In this document: positions 8,331-17,698 of the stretch, piece after piece
Layout of the letters: each line of letters starts with the position of its first letter
Numbering within the stretch: position 1 is the stretch's first letter
Assembly (NCBI RefSeq): GCF_001647715.1
Contig: NZ_CP015600.1
Span: 4,774,001 to 4,838,000 of the forward strand
Reading direction: 5' to 3'
Length of the DNA stretch: 64,000 nt
Origin: Pseudomonas antarctica
GTDB taxonomy: Bacteria > Pseudomonadota > Gammaproteobacteria > Pseudomonadales > Pseudomonadaceae
The notes under the pieces: model-generated
Database searches by the model: none
Seen by the model: the letters and a program-made list of their open reading frames with translations, nothing else
What the model was told of the DNA's origin: nothing
Translations under genes and position numbers: made by a program

Positions 8331-8522
8331 GGGGTGCCGTCTCAGATTCAGATCCTTAATACGTAACTGACGCGTGCCAGCAGCGCTGCAGTAGCCAGTC
8401 GTCTCACTACCTGATTGGCACTTTTCTGAAAGCAGTTCCGAGCCTGCATGACAGGTGGGTAGCTGATTGTGTCCGCTTAGAAAAACAGCCACACCCTGCA
8501 ATTTGAATGATTGTTAAGCCTT

Positions 8523-8556
8523 GCCAGGGCAGTCGACACCCTGGCGGTGTTTTTTT
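8523..8556 (+). terminator. Rho-independent terminator, rightward
   Basis: GCCAGGG (8523-8529) pairs perfectly with CCCTGGC (8539-8545) across a 9-nt loop, followed by GGTG and a run of seven T. It points rightward although the gene to its left is on the minus strand, so it has no obvious mRNA to end. Confidence 0.65.
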
Positions 8557-8579
8557 ACCTAAAACTGACAGTAATTTTA

Positions 8580-8604
8580 TACGTTTGTAACATTTTGAAA
8601 CGTA
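8580..8604. promoter_or_regulatory. Inverted repeat, candidate operator for the ABC transporter genes
   Basis: TACGTTT (8580-8586) and AAACGTA (8598-8604) form a 7-bp inverted repeat with an 11-bp A/T-rich centre, about 170 bp before the permease start. Spacing suits a dimeric repressor or activator. The cognate regulator is not encoded next to it. Confidence 0.35.
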
Positions 8605-8771
8605 CAATCCCGCCAGCGGCGAATCTCCCTCAGATTCGATGCGCCCCAGACTCACGGAGAAAGAGCGCCCGCCCATTCTCGGTGGGTGATTTGTATAGAA
8701 GCTAAGCTCACCCCCACCGCACCTCTTTGAACCTGAACGCTGCCGGACTGACTGCCTATGAACCACGGCCT

Positions 8772-10517
8772 ATGAAAAAAGTATTCCGTCACTACCTACC
8801 AGCTTCCACGCTGCGTCTGCTGCCCAACCGCTGGGATTTGGTCGCACTGCCTCTGGTGATCGGCTTTTTGCTGTTCTTGTCCATCGGCGCCCGGGAAACC
8901 TGGGCCCCCATCGCCACGTTGCAAAGTGAGGTCATCTCCCTCGACCCGGCCAACCTGCCGGAATACGCCATGCGCACCACCTTGCGCATGCTTGCGGCAA
9001 TGGTGGCATCGCTGGTTTTCACGCTGTTGTACGGCACCCTGGCCGCCAAAAGCCGGCGCGCCGAAAAACTGCTGGTGCCGGTGCTCGACATTCTGCAGTC
9101 GGTGCCGGTACTCGGTTACATCTCGTTTACGGTGACGTTCTTCCTGCTGATGTTTCCAGGGCGCGTGCTGGGAGCCGAGTTCGCGGCGATCTTTGCGATC
9201 TTTACCAGCCAGGCCTGGAACATGACGTTCAGCTTTTACCAGTCGCTGCGCATGCTGCCCCATGACCTGGTGGAAGTGTCCACCAACCTGCGGCTTTCCG
9301 GCTGGCAGAAGTTCTGGAAACTCGACGTGCCCTTCGCCATGCCCGGGCTGGTGTGGAACATGATGATGAGCATGTCCGGCGGTTGGTTTTTCGTGGTTGC
9401 TTCTGAAGCCATCACCGTCGGCGACAAGACCATCACCCTGCCAGGCGTGGGTTCATACCTGGCCTTGGCCATTGCCCAGAAAGACCTGCATGCGGTGGGG
9501 TATGTGATCCTGGCGATGATTGTGGTGATCCTGATCTACGACCAATTCCTGTTCCGCCCACTGGTGGCCTGGGCCGACAAATTCCGCATGGAAACCACCG
9601 CCTCCCAGGGCGCCGCGCCACAGTCCTGGCTGCTGAACCTGATCCAGCGCACACGCATCGTCCAGCGCATCCTGCGCCCTATCACCCGCACCGTCAGTCG
9701 CATCGGCAATAAGCGCTTCAGCCTAGCGGGCGGTGCGCTCAAGGCCTTGCCGGCAGAGACACCGGCGGCGTCAAAGGTGATCGACTGGGTGTGGGGCACT
9801 CTGATTGCGCTGATGGCGGCTTATGCGCTGTACCACATCGTGCAATACGTCGGCACCGAGGTGACGTTCGCCGAAGTCGGCCATGTGTTTGTACTGGGCC
9901 TTATCACGCTGCTACGGGTAGCCGGGCTGATTCTGATCGCCTCGCTGATCTGGGTGCCGTTGGGCGTGATGATCGGCTTGCGTCCCAGCCTTGCGGAAAA
10001 AATCCAGCCCCTCGCGCAGTTCCTCGCGGCGTTCCCGGCGAACCTGCTGTTCCCGGTGTTCGTCATTGTGATCCTGCACTACAAGCTCAACCCGGACATC
10101 TGGCTGAGCCCGCTGATCGTGCTGGGCACCCAATGGTACATCCTGTTCAACGTGATCGCCGGCGCCACGGCGTTCCCCAATGACTTCAAGGAAGTCGCCG
10201 CCAACTTCCGCATTCGCGGCTGGCTGTGGTGGCGCAAGGTGATGCTGCCGGGGATCTTTCCGTATTACGTCACCGGTGCGATTACCGCGTCCGGCGGTGC
10301 ATGGAACGCCAGCATCGTGTCCGAGTACGTGTCCTGGGGTCAGGACAATGTGGTGGCCCACGGGCTGGGGGCTTACATCGCGCAGACCACGGCTGCCGGC
10401 GACTTCCCGAAGATCGCCTTGGGCGTCGTGGTGATGTCGATCTTTGTGGTGGCCTTCAACCGCGCGGTCTGGCGACCTATGTACGCCATGGCTGAAAACA
10501 AACTTCGCTTGAATTGA
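8772..10517 (+). CDS. ABC transporter permease with two permease domains (NitT/TauT-like)
   Basis: This 581-aa membrane protein carries two binding-protein-dependent permease domains in one chain, about residues 60-265 and 360-575. Each has the EAA-type loop facing the ATPase: STNLRLSGWQKFWKLDVPFA in the first and AANFRIRGWLWWRKVMLPGI in the second. Most relatives are single-domain proteins that dimerise, so this is a fused pair. The family moves sulfonates, nitrate, taurine, pyrimidine precursors and the like; the substrate cannot be told here because no periplasmic binding protein is encoded beside it. I start at ATG 8772 (MKKVFRHYLP), not the in-frame 8727, because the longer N-terminus looks non-coding. 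The ATPase gene follows after 14 bp. Confidence 0.85.
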   Translation: MKKVFRHYLPASTLRLLPNRWDLVALPLVIGFLLFLSIGARETWAPIATLQSEVISLDPANLPEYAMRTTLRMLAAMVASLVFTLLYGTLAAKSRRAEKLLVPVLDILQSVPVLGYISFTVTFFLLMFPGRVLGAEFAAIFAIFTSQAWNMTFSFYQSLRMLPHDLVEVSTNLRLSGWQKFWKLDVPFAMPGLVWNMMMSMSGGWFFVVASEAITVGDKTITLPGVGSYLALAIAQKDLHAVGYVILAMIVVILIYDQFLFRPLVAWADKFRMETTASQGAAPQSWLLNLIQRTRIVQRILRPITRTVSRIGNKRFSLAGGALKALPAETPAASKVIDWVWGTLIALMAAYALYHIVQYVGTEVTFAEVGHVFVLGLITLLRVAGLILIASLIWVPLGVMIGLRPSLAEKIQPLAQFLAAFPANLLFPVFVIVILHYKLNPDIWLSPLIVLGTQWYILFNVIAGATAFPNDFKEVAANFRIRGWLWWRKVMLPGIFPYYVTGAITASGGAWNASIVSEYVSWGQDNVVAHGLGAYIAQTTAAGDFPKIALGVVVMSIFVVAFNRAVWRPMYAMAENKLRLN

Positions 10518-10531
10518 CGGGATTCGCTGTG

Positions 10532-11854
10532 ATGAATACCAACACTGAACACACTGCTGATACCCCCGAAATCTTCTCGCTGAAAAACGTGAATCGGGTG
10601 TTCGGCAAAGGTAAAGACGAACTGCAGGTGCTCAGTGGCGTGAACCTGAGCCTGCACGAAGGTGAAATCGTCGGCATGCTCGGCCGCTCTGGCTCGGGCA
10701 AGTCCACACTGCTGCGCATTATCGCCGGGCTTATTCAACCGTCATCGGGCGAAGTCCGCTACAACGGCGCGCCGCTGAACGGCCCGGCCGAAGGCGTGGC
10801 CATGGTGTTCCAGACGTTTGCGCTGTTCCCTTGGCTGACCGTGCTGGAAAACGTGGAGGCCGGCCTGCAAGCCTTGCAGGTCGAGCGCAAGGAAACCCGC
10901 AAGCGCGCACTGGCGGCCATCGACTTGATCGGCCTGGACGGTTTTGAAAACGCCTACCCGCGTGAGTTGTCCGGCGGTATGCGCCAGCGTGTGGGCTTTG
11001 CCCGTGGCCTGGTGGTCAACCCGACCCTGTTGCTGATGGACGAACCCTTCTCCGCCCTGGACGTGCTGACCGCCGAAACCCTGCGCACGGACTTGCTGGA
11101 CCTGTGGAGCGGCAAACAACTGCCGATCAAGTCGATCCTGATCGTGACCCACAACATCGAAGAAGCCGTGTTGATGTGCGATCGCATCCTGGTGCTGTCA
11201 TCCAACCCCGGTCGCGTGGTCGCAGAAATCAAAGTACCGTTCCCGCACCCGCGCAACCGGCTGGACCCGACCTTTCGGCAAATGGTCGACGACATCTACG
11301 CACTGATGACTGACCGGCGCAGCGCCGACGCCAGCCGAGGCCTGCCGGAGCTGAAAATGGGCAGCCTGTTGCCGGAAGTGTCCACCAACCTGATGGCCGG
11401 CTTGATCGAAACCCTGGCCGCCGAGCCTTACAACGGTCATGCCGGCTTGCCGACCGTGGCCGAGCGGCGCTTGCTGGAAGTCGACGACCTGTTCCCGGTA
11501 GCGGAGATGCTTGAGCATTTGGGCTTCGCTGAGCTCAAGGGCGCCGACATCACCCTGACCGACGCCGGAAAATTGTTCGCCGACTACGGCACCCAGGAAC
11601 GCAAAACCCTGTTCGCCGAGCATTTGATCCGGCACGTGCCTTTGGCCGCACGCATTCATCAGGTGCTGCTTGAGCGCAGCGGGCACCGGGCGCCACGGGT
11701 GCGCTTCGAGCAGGAGTTGGAAGACTCGATGACCGAAGCATTTGTGGAGAAAACCCTGGAAAGCGTGGTGGCGTGGGGGCGCTATGCGGAGATTTTCTCC
11801 TATGACGACCACACCGAGACGTTCAGCCTGGATGATGTGGAAGGCAGTATGTAG
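10532..11854 (+). CDS. ABC transporter ATP-binding protein with AAA-associated C-terminal domain
   Basis: This 440-aa protein has an ABC ATPase domain in its first 250 residues: Walker A GRSGSGKST at 51-59, the signature LSGGMRQRV, and Walker B LLLMDEPFSALD. It then has about 180 residues of the AAA-associated C-terminal domain (FADYGTQERKTLFAEHL is typical). This double architecture is known in the nitrate/sulfonate/bicarbonate group of importers, where the tail probably regulates the ATPase. It partners the two-domain permease just upstream, in the same operon. ATG 10532 and GTG 10529 are both possible starts; the ribosome-binding site is weak. Confidence 0.88.
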   Translation: MNTNTEHTADTPEIFSLKNVNRVFGKGKDELQVLSGVNLSLHEGEIVGMLGRSGSGKSTLLRIIAGLIQPSSGEVRYNGAPLNGPAEGVAMVFQTFALFPWLTVLENVEAGLQALQVERKETRKRALAAIDLIGLDGFENAYPRELSGGMRQRVGFARGLVVNPTLLLMDEPFSALDVLTAETLRTDLLDLWSGKQLPIKSILIVTHNIEEAVLMCDRILVLSSNPGRVVAEIKVPFPHPRNRLDPTFRQMVDDIYALMTDRRSADASRGLPELKMGSLLPEVSTNLMAGLIETLAAEPYNGHAGLPTVAERRLLEVDDLFPVAEMLEHLGFAELKGADITLTDAGKLFADYGTQERKTLFAEHLIRHVPLAARIHQVLLERSGHRAPRVRFEQELEDSMTEAFVEKTLESVVAWGRYAEIFSYDDHTETFSLDDVEGSM

Positions 11855-11876
11855 CTCCTGAGCAAACGCTAATGTG

Positions 11877-11969
11877 AATGTGGGAGCGGGCTTGCTCGCG
11901 AATGCGGTGAGTCAGTGACAGATGAATTGCCTGACACTGCGCTTTCGCGAGCAAGCCCGCTCCCACATT
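11877..11969. repeat. REP pair (REPIN), GGGAGCGGGCTTGCTCGCGA class
   Basis: Inverted pair of REP palindromes (TGTGGGAGCGGGCTTGCTCG left, its reverse complement right) with a loop of about 45 nt. It lies between the convergent ABC ATPase and prpD genes. The same class recurs at 13.6, 17.6 and 27.8 kb. Confidence 0.88.
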
Positions 11970-11985
11970 AGTTTCGTGGTGTTGT

Positions 11986-13470
11986 TTAGATTACAAAATA
12001 ATCAACGAAGCGGTTCACAGGCGTGGCCTCAAGCCGTGCCTGATCCTTGCACAACGCAAAAATCTGCGCACTGCGCTGCGCGGTAAACCGCGTGGCCAAA
12101 TTGGCCTTGAACTTGTCTTCCAGCAACGGAATGCCATCCACCCGACGCCGACGATGGCCAATCGGGTATTCCACCGCCACCTGCTCGGTGCTGGAGCCGT
12201 CCTGGAAAAACACCTGCACCGCGTTGGCGATGGAGCGTTTGTCCGCCTCCAGGTATTCGCGGCTGTAGCGCGGGTCTTCGACAATGACCATCTTCTGGCG
12301 CAGCTCATCGATGATCGGATGAGCCGCATGAAACTCGTCCTCATACTGCTCGGCCACCAGGTTGCCAAAGGCCAAGGGCACAGCGGTCATGTATTGCAGG
12401 CAGTGGTCGCGGTCGGCGGCGTTGGCCAGTGGGCCGACCTTGGAGATGATGCGAATCGCCGACTCGTGGGTGGTGATCACGATGCGTTCGATTTCATGCA
12501 GGCGATGCTTGACCAACGGGTGCAACGTCACCGCCGCCTCACAGGCCGTTTGCGCATGAAACTCGGCGGGGAAGCTGATCTTGAACAACACATTTTCCAT
12601 CACATACGTGCCATAGGGTTGTGACAGGCTGAAAGCCCGCTTGTCCTCGGGTTTGAGCGCCAGGTCGTTGTTGGTGTGGCTGAACAGCACGTCGTAAAAA
12701 CCCCACTGCGGCGCGCTTAACACGCCCGGGATGCCCATCTCGCCACGCAGTGCGATGTCCGCCAGGCGCACACCACGGCTCGACGCGTCCCCCGCCGCCC
12801 AGGATTTGCGCGAACCGGCATTGGGCGCGTGGCGGTAGGTGCGCAGCGCCTGCCCATCGACAAACGCGTGGGACAAGGCGGCAAGCAGTTGCTCACGGTT
12901 GGCGCCCATCAGCTTGGCAGTGACGGCAGTGGAGGCAACTTTTACCAGTAGCACATGATCGAGACCGACACGGTTGAAGGAGTTTTCCAGGGCAATCACA
13001 CCCTGGATCTCGTGAGCCATGATCATCGCGTCCAGCACCGCGCGCACGGTCAGCGGCGCGTCGCCATTGGCCACGCGCTTTTGCGAAAGGTGGTCGGCCA
13101 CGGCAAGAATGCCCCCGAGGTTATCCGAAGGGTGGCCCCATTCGGCGGCGAGCCAGGTGTCGTTGTAGTCGAGCCAACGCACGATGCAGCCAATGTCCCA
13201 GGCGGCTTTGACCGGGTCCAGCCGAAAGGACGTGCCCGGCACGCGCGCGCCGAACGGCACCACCGTGCCCTCCACGATCGGCCCCAGGTGCTTGGTGCAC
13301 TCGGGGAAGCGCAAGGCCAAAAGGCCACAACCGAGGGTGTCCATCAGGCAGTTGCGGGCGGTGTCCAAGGCGTCCCGTGAATCGATCCGGTAATTGAGGA
13401 CGTAATCGGCGATGTCCTGCAGGACCTGGTCGTAGTCGGGACGGTTGTTCTGGTCGACGTTGGCGCTCAT
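11986..13470 (-). CDS. prpD: 2-methylcitrate dehydratase
   Basis: This 494-aa protein is a MmgE/PrpD-family dehydratase; [26 protein letters not shown] is the recognisable core. In the 2-methylcitrate cycle PrpD dehydrates 2-methylcitrate towards 2-methyl-cis-aconitate. This genome also has acnD and prpF, which together can do the same steps, so prpD is partly redundant, a combination common in Pseudomonas. It is the last gene of the minus-strand operon, separated from prpF by 229 bp containing a REPIN, which may reduce or tune its expression relative to the upstream genes. Length matches the usual 480-495 aa. Confidence 0.93.
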   Translation of the reverse strand: MSANVDQNNRPDYDQVLQDIADYVLNYRIDSRDALDTARNCLMDTLGCGLLALRFPECTKHLGPIVEGTVVPFGARVPGTSFRLDPVKAAWDIGCIVRWLDYNDTWLAAEWGHPSDNLGGILAVADHLSQKRVANGDAPLTVRAVLDAMIMAHEIQGVIALENSFNRVGLDHVLLVKVASTAVTAKLMGANREQLLAALSHAFVDGQALRTYRHAPNAGSRKSWAAGDASSRGVRLADIALRGEMGIPGVLSAPQWGFYDVLFSHTNNDLALKPEDKRAFSLSQPYGTYVMENVLFKISFPAEFHAQTACEAAVTLHPLVKHRLHEIERIVITTHESAIRIISKVGPLANAADRDHCLQYMTAVPLAFGNLVAEQYEDEFHAAHPIIDELRQKMVIVEDPRYSREYLEADKRSIANAVQVFFQDGSSTEQVAVEYPIGHRRRRVDGIPLLEDKFKANLATRFTAQRSAQIFALCKDQARLEATPVNRFVDYFVI

Positions 13471-13577
13471 GGCAGTTCTCCAAAGTGGGTTAGGGTTGTT
13501 TCATCCTCAGGGTCAGGGTTGATCATGTGTGGCAGGTCTGATTGCCTGCTAATGGAGTGCGGATTGCGTTGAACCCC

Positions 13578-13666
13578 TGTGGGAGCGGGCTTGCTCGCGA
13601 AGGCGGCGTGTCAGCTATACATAAGTTGACGGGACCACCGCATTCGCGAGCAAGCCCGCTCCCACA
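13578..13666. repeat. REP pair (REPIN) inside the prp operon
   Basis: Inverted REP pair of the GGGAGCGGGCTTGCTCGCGA class, located between prpF and prpD. In RNA it forms a long hairpin that could stabilise the upstream message or lower read-through into prpD. Confidence 0.88.
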
Positions 13667-13699
13667 TAAGCCCGCCCCACCAGGTGACGGTGTAGGGTT

Positions 13700-14890
13700 T
13701 TAAAAGGCGTCGCCGGGAACGCGTACGAAGCCTTCCATCAGGACTCGCGCGCTGCGGCTCATGATGGCTTTTTTTACCACCCATTCACCGTTCACCTGGC
13801 GGGCTTCGGCGCCGACACGCAAGGTGCCGGACGGATGCCCGAAGCGCACGGCGTTACGTTCAACACCACCGGCGGCGAGGTTAACCAACGTCCCGGAAAT
13901 TGCCGCCGCCGTGCCGATCGCCACCGCTGCCGTGCCCATCATCGCGTGGTGCAACTTACCCATGGACAGCGCACGCACCAGCAAGTCGACATCACAGGCC
14001 TTGATCGCCTTGCCACTGGACGCCACGTAGTCCGCAGGCTTGGCCACAAACGCCACCTTCGGCGTGTGCTGGCGCTGGGCGGCCTCGTCGAGGTGTTTGA
14101 TCAGGCCCATGCGCAGTGCGCCATAGGCCCGCACGGTTTCGAACATCGCCAGGGCTTTGGGGTCGCTGTTGATCGCGCCTTGCAGCTCGGTGCCGGTGTA
14201 GCCAAGGTCTTCGGCGTTGATGAAAATCGTCGGGATGCCCGCGTTGATCAGTGTCGCCTTGAAGGTGCCGACACCGGGTACTTCGAGGTCGTCGACCAGG
14301 TTGCCGGTGGGGAACATCGAGCCGCCGCCGCCCTCTTCTTCCGCCGCCGGGTCCATGAATTCGAGCTGCACTTCGGCGGCCGGAAAGGTCACGCCATCGA
14401 GTTCGAAGTCGCCGGTTTCCTGCACCGCACCGTCGGTGATCGGCACATGGGCGATGATGGTCTTGCCGATATTGGCCTGCCACACCCGCACCACCGCTAC
14501 ACCGTTGTGCGGCACGCGGGCCGGGTCGACCAGCCCGGCGCTGATGGCGAACGAGCCCACCGCCGCCGACAGGTTGCCGCAGTTGCCGCTCCAGTCGACA
14601 AAGGGCTTGTCGATGGAGACCTGGCCAAACAGGTAGTCCACGTCGTGCTCGGCGCGTGTACTTTTGGCCAGGATCACGGTTTTGCTGGTGCTGGAGGTGG
14701 CACCGCCCATGCCGTCAATCTGCTTGTCGTAGGGATCGGGGCTGCCGATCACCCGCAACAGCAGGGCATCGCGGGCGGCACCCGGCACCTGCGCCGCTTC
14801 GGGCAGGTCCTTGAGGCTGAAGAACACGCCCTTGCTGGTGCCGCCACGCATATAGGTGGCGGGGATCTTGATTTGCGCTGTGTGTGCCAT
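13700..14890 (-). CDS. prpF: 2-methylaconitate cis-trans isomerase
   Basis: This 396-aa protein is of the PrpF family (MRGGTSKGVFF at the N-terminus is diagnostic), which has the diaminopimelate-epimerase fold. PrpF isomerises the 2-methyl-trans-aconitate made by AcnD to the cis form, allowing the AcnD-dependent version of the 2-methylcitrate cycle to proceed. Its start lies 11 bp after the acnD stop on the minus strand, so the two are surely co-transcribed and probably translationally coupled. Length and order match the Pseudomonas/Shewanella prp operon. Confidence 0.93.
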   Translation of the reverse strand: MAHTAQIKIPATYMRGGTSKGVFFSLKDLPEAAQVPGAARDALLLRVIGSPDPYDKQIDGMGGATSSTSKTVILAKSTRAEHDVDYLFGQVSIDKPFVDWSGNCGNLSAAVGSFAISAGLVDPARVPHNGVAVVRVWQANIGKTIIAHVPITDGAVQETGDFELDGVTFPAAEVQLEFMDPAAEEEGGGGSMFPTGNLVDDLEVPGVGTFKATLINAGIPTIFINAEDLGYTGTELQGAINSDPKALAMFETVRAYGALRMGLIKHLDEAAQRQHTPKVAFVAKPADYVASSGKAIKACDVDLLVRALSMGKLHHAMMGTAAVAIGTAAAISGTLVNLAAGGVERNAVRFGHPSGTLRVGAEARQVNGEWVVKKAIMSRSARVLMEGFVRVPGDAF

Positions 14891-14901
14891 GGTTATCCTC
14901 T

Positions 14902-17496
14902 TCAGGCGGTCGCCGCCGATTCCAGGAAGTCCTGGGCAAAACGCTGCAACACGCCACCCGCCTCGTAGATCGACACTTCTTCAGCGGTGTCCAGGCGGCA
15001 CGTCACCGGCACTTCGACACGTTCGCCATTCTTGCGGTTGATGACCAGGGTCAACTGCGCACGCGGGGTGCGCTGGCCGATTACGTCATAGGTTTCGCTG
15101 CCGTCGATGTTCAAGGTGTGACGGTCGGTGCCCGGCAGGAACTCCAGCGGCAACACGCCCATGCCCACCAGATTGGTGCGGTGGATGCGTTCGAAGCCTT
15201 CGGCGGCAATCGCTTCCACACCGGCCAGGCGTACGCCCTTGGCCGCCCAGTCGCGGGACGAGCCCTGGCCGTAGTCGGCACCCGCAATAATGATCAGCGG
15301 CTGCTTGCGTTCCATGTAGGTTTCGATGGCTTCCCACATCCGCGTGACCTGGCCTTCGGGCTCGATACGCGCCAGGGAACCCTGCTTGACCTTGCCGTTT
15401 TCAACCACCATTTCGTTGAACAGTTTCGGGTTGGCGAAGGTCGCGCGCTGCGCGGTCAAGTGGTCGCCGCGGTGGGTGGCGTAAGAGTTGAAGTCGACTT
15501 CCGGCAGGCCCATTTTCGCCAGGTATTCGCCGGCGGCGCTGTCGAGCATGATCGCGTTGGACGGCGACAGGTGATCGGTGGTGATGTTGTCCGGCAGCAC
15601 CGCCAGCGGGCGCATCCCCTTGAGCGGGCGAGCACCGGCCAGCGCGCCTTCCCAGTACGGCGGGCGGCGGATGTAGGTGCTTTGCGGGCGCCAATCGTAT
15701 AGCGGCGCGACTTTCGGGCCGGTGTCTTCGTGAATCGCGAACATCGGGATGTAGACCGCGCGGAACTGCTCCGGCTTGACCGAAGCCTTGACCACCGCGT
15801 CGATTTCTTCATCGCTCGGCCAGATGTCTTTGAGGCGGATTTCCTTGCCGTCGGCATCCAGGCCCAGCACGTCCTTTTCAATGTCGAAACGGATGGTGCC
15901 GGCAATCGCATAAGCCACCACCAGCGGCGGCGAAGCGAGGAACGCTTGCTTGGCGTACGGGTGAATGCGCCCGTCAAAGTTGCGGTTACCGGAAAGCACG
16001 GCAGTGGCGTAGAGGTCGCGGTCGATGATTTCTTGCTGGATCACCGGGTCGAGCGCACCGGACATGCCGTTGCAGGTGGTGCAAGCGAACGCCACCACAC
16101 CAAAACCCAACTGCTCCAACTCGTGGGTCAAGCCCGCTTCATCGAGGTACATCGCCACGGTTTTCGAGCCGGGCGCCAGCGAGGATTTGACCCACGGTTT
16201 GCGGACCAGCCCGAGCTTGTTGGCATTACGTGCCAACAGGCCGGCGGCGATCACGTTGCGCGGGTTGCTGGTGTTGGTGCAACTGGTAATGGCAGCGATG
16301 ATCACCGCGCCATCGGGCATTTGCCCCGGCACTTCGTCCCACGGGCCGCAGATGCCTTTGGAGGCCAGATCGCTGGTGGCGACACGGGCGTGCGGGTTAC
16401 TCGGGCCGGCCATATTGCGTACGACGCTGGACAGGTCGAAGGTCAGGCCGCGCTCGTACTGCGCACCTTTGAGGTCATCCGCCCACAGGCCGGTGTGGCG
16501 CGCGTACTGCTCAACCAACGTGACTTGTTCGTCTTCGCGGCCGGTGAGTTTCAGGTAGGCGATGGTTTGCGGGTCGATGTAGAACATGGCGGCGGTGGCG
16601 CCATATTCCGGGGCCATGTTGGAGATAGTCGCGCGGTCGCCCAGGGTGAGTGCCGAGGCACCTTCGCCGAAGAATTCCAGCCATGCCCCCACCACTTTCT
16701 GCTTACGCAGGAATTCGGTCAGCGCCAGCACCATGTCGGTCGCGGTAATGCCCGGTTGCAGCTTGCCCGTCAGCTCCACGCCGACACTTTCCGGCAGGCG
16801 CATCCACGAGGCGCGGCCGAGCATCACACTCTCGGCTTCGAGGCCGCCGACGCCGATGGCGATCACACCCAGGGCATCCACGTGCGGGGTGTGGCTGTCG
16901 GTGCCGACGCAGGTGTCGGGGAACGCCACACCGTCACGCACCTGAATCACCGGGGACATTTTCTCCAGGTTGATCTGGTGCATGATGCCGTTGCCCGGCG
17001 GGATCACGTCGACGTTCTTGAAGGCCTTTTTGGTCCACTCGATAAAGTGGAAACGGTCTTCGTTGCGACGGTCCTCGATGGCGCGGTTTTTCTCGAACGC
17101 GTCCGGGTCAGCACCACCGGCTTCAACGGCCAGGGAGTGGTCGACGATCAGTTGGGTCGGCACCACCGGGTTGACCTGGGCCGGGTCGCCGCCTTGCAGG
17201 GCGATGGCATCGCGCAGGCCGGCGAGGTCGACCAGGGCGGTCTGGCCGAGGATATCGTGGCACACCACGCGCGCCGGGAACCACGGGAAGTCGAGGTCAC
17301 GCTTGCGCTCGATCATCTGGCTCAGGGACGCATTGAGCGTGGCCGGGTCGCAACGGCGCACCAGGTTCTCCGCAAGGACGCGGGAGGTGTACGGCAAGGT
17401 GGCATAGGCACCGGGGCTGATTGCATCGACGGCCGCACGGGCGTCGTAGAAATCCAGGCGGCTGCCGGGCAGCGGTTTACGAAATTCAGTGTTCAT
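14902..17496 (-). CDS. acnD: Fe/S-dependent 2-methylisocitrate dehydratase
   Basis: This 864-aa protein of the aconitase superfamily has the cluster-ligand motifs SCTNTSNP and CTTCNGMSG. AcnD dehydrates 2-methylcitrate to 2-methyl-trans-aconitate for PrpF in propionyl-CoA degradation. The reading frame continues 53 codons upstream into a REPIN, which produces nonsense residues; the true start is the ATG at 17496 (MNTEFRKPLPG), giving the usual AcnD length. The gene sits between prpC and prpF in a single-direction operon. Confidence 0.93.
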   Translation of the reverse strand: MNTEFRKPLPGSRLDFYDARAAVDAISPGAYATLPYTSRVLAENLVRRCDPATLNASLSQMIERKRDLDFPWFPARVVCHDILGQTALVDLAGLRDAIALQGGDPAQVNPVVPTQLIVDHSLAVEAGGADPDAFEKNRAIEDRRNEDRFHFIEWTKKAFKNVDVIPPGNGIMHQINLEKMSPVIQVRDGVAFPDTCVGTDSHTPHVDALGVIAIGVGGLEAESVMLGRASWMRLPESVGVELTGKLQPGITATDMVLALTEFLRKQKVVGAWLEFFGEGASALTLGDRATISNMAPEYGATAAMFYIDPQTIAYLKLTGREDEQVTLVEQYARHTGLWADDLKGAQYERGLTFDLSSVVRNMAGPSNPHARVATSDLASKGICGPWDEVPGQMPDGAVIIAAITSCTNTSNPRNVIAAGLLARNANKLGLVRKPWVKSSLAPGSKTVAMYLDEAGLTHELEQLGFGVVAFACTTCNGMSGALDPVIQQEIIDRDLYATAVLSGNRNFDGRIHPYAKQAFLASPPLVVAYAIAGTIRFDIEKDVLGLDADGKEIRLKDIWPSDEEIDAVVKASVKPEQFRAVYIPMFAIHEDTGPKVAPLYDWRPQSTYIRRPPYWEGALAGARPLKGMRPLAVLPDNITTDHLSPSNAIMLDSAAGEYLAKMGLPEVDFNSYATHRGDHLTAQRATFANPKLFNEMVVENGKVKQGSLARIEPEGQVTRMWEAIETYMERKQPLIIIAGADYGQGSSRDWAAKGVRLAGVEAIAAEGFERIHRTNLVGMGVLPLEFLPGTDRHTLNIDGSETYDVIGQRTPRAQLTLVINRKNGERVEVPVTCRLDTAEEVSIYEAGGVLQRFAQDFLESAATA

Positions 17497-17563
17497 CGTC
17501 AGGACTCGGTCACGGTAGTTACAAAAGAAGAGCCGAGGCAGATCCAGAATTGGAATGAGGTCA

Positions 17564-17660
17564 AAATGTGGGAGCGGGCTTGCTCGCGAAAGCGGTGGAA
17601 CAGTCGCCGGATGTGTTGAATGACACACCGTATTCGCGAGCAAGCCCGCTCCCACATTTT
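17564..17660. repeat. REP pair (REPIN) inside the prp operon
   Basis: Inverted REP pair of the GGGAGCGGGCTTGCTCGCGA class in the 200-bp gap between prpC and acnD. It is the second REPIN in this operon. Confidence 0.88.
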
Positions 17661-17698
17661 TGATTCGGTTACCACGTCAGGATCGCCGGTCACTTCAC

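Larger units (their letters stand above)
8331..8771. other. Intergenic region upstream of the ABC transporter
   Basis: These 440 bp hold no convincing gene. They contain a strong rightward intrinsic terminator (8523-8556) and an inverted repeat (8580-8604), described separately. No rightward gene precedes the terminator, so a short untranslated RNA ending there, or an attenuated leader for the transporter, is possible. Confidence 0.5.

Noticed and set aside
15730..17619. Very long (629-aa) plus-strand open frame opposite acnD
   Set aside because: It is the antisense shadow of a high-GC gene; composition is Arg/His/Gln-rich with no domain, and acnD is certain.
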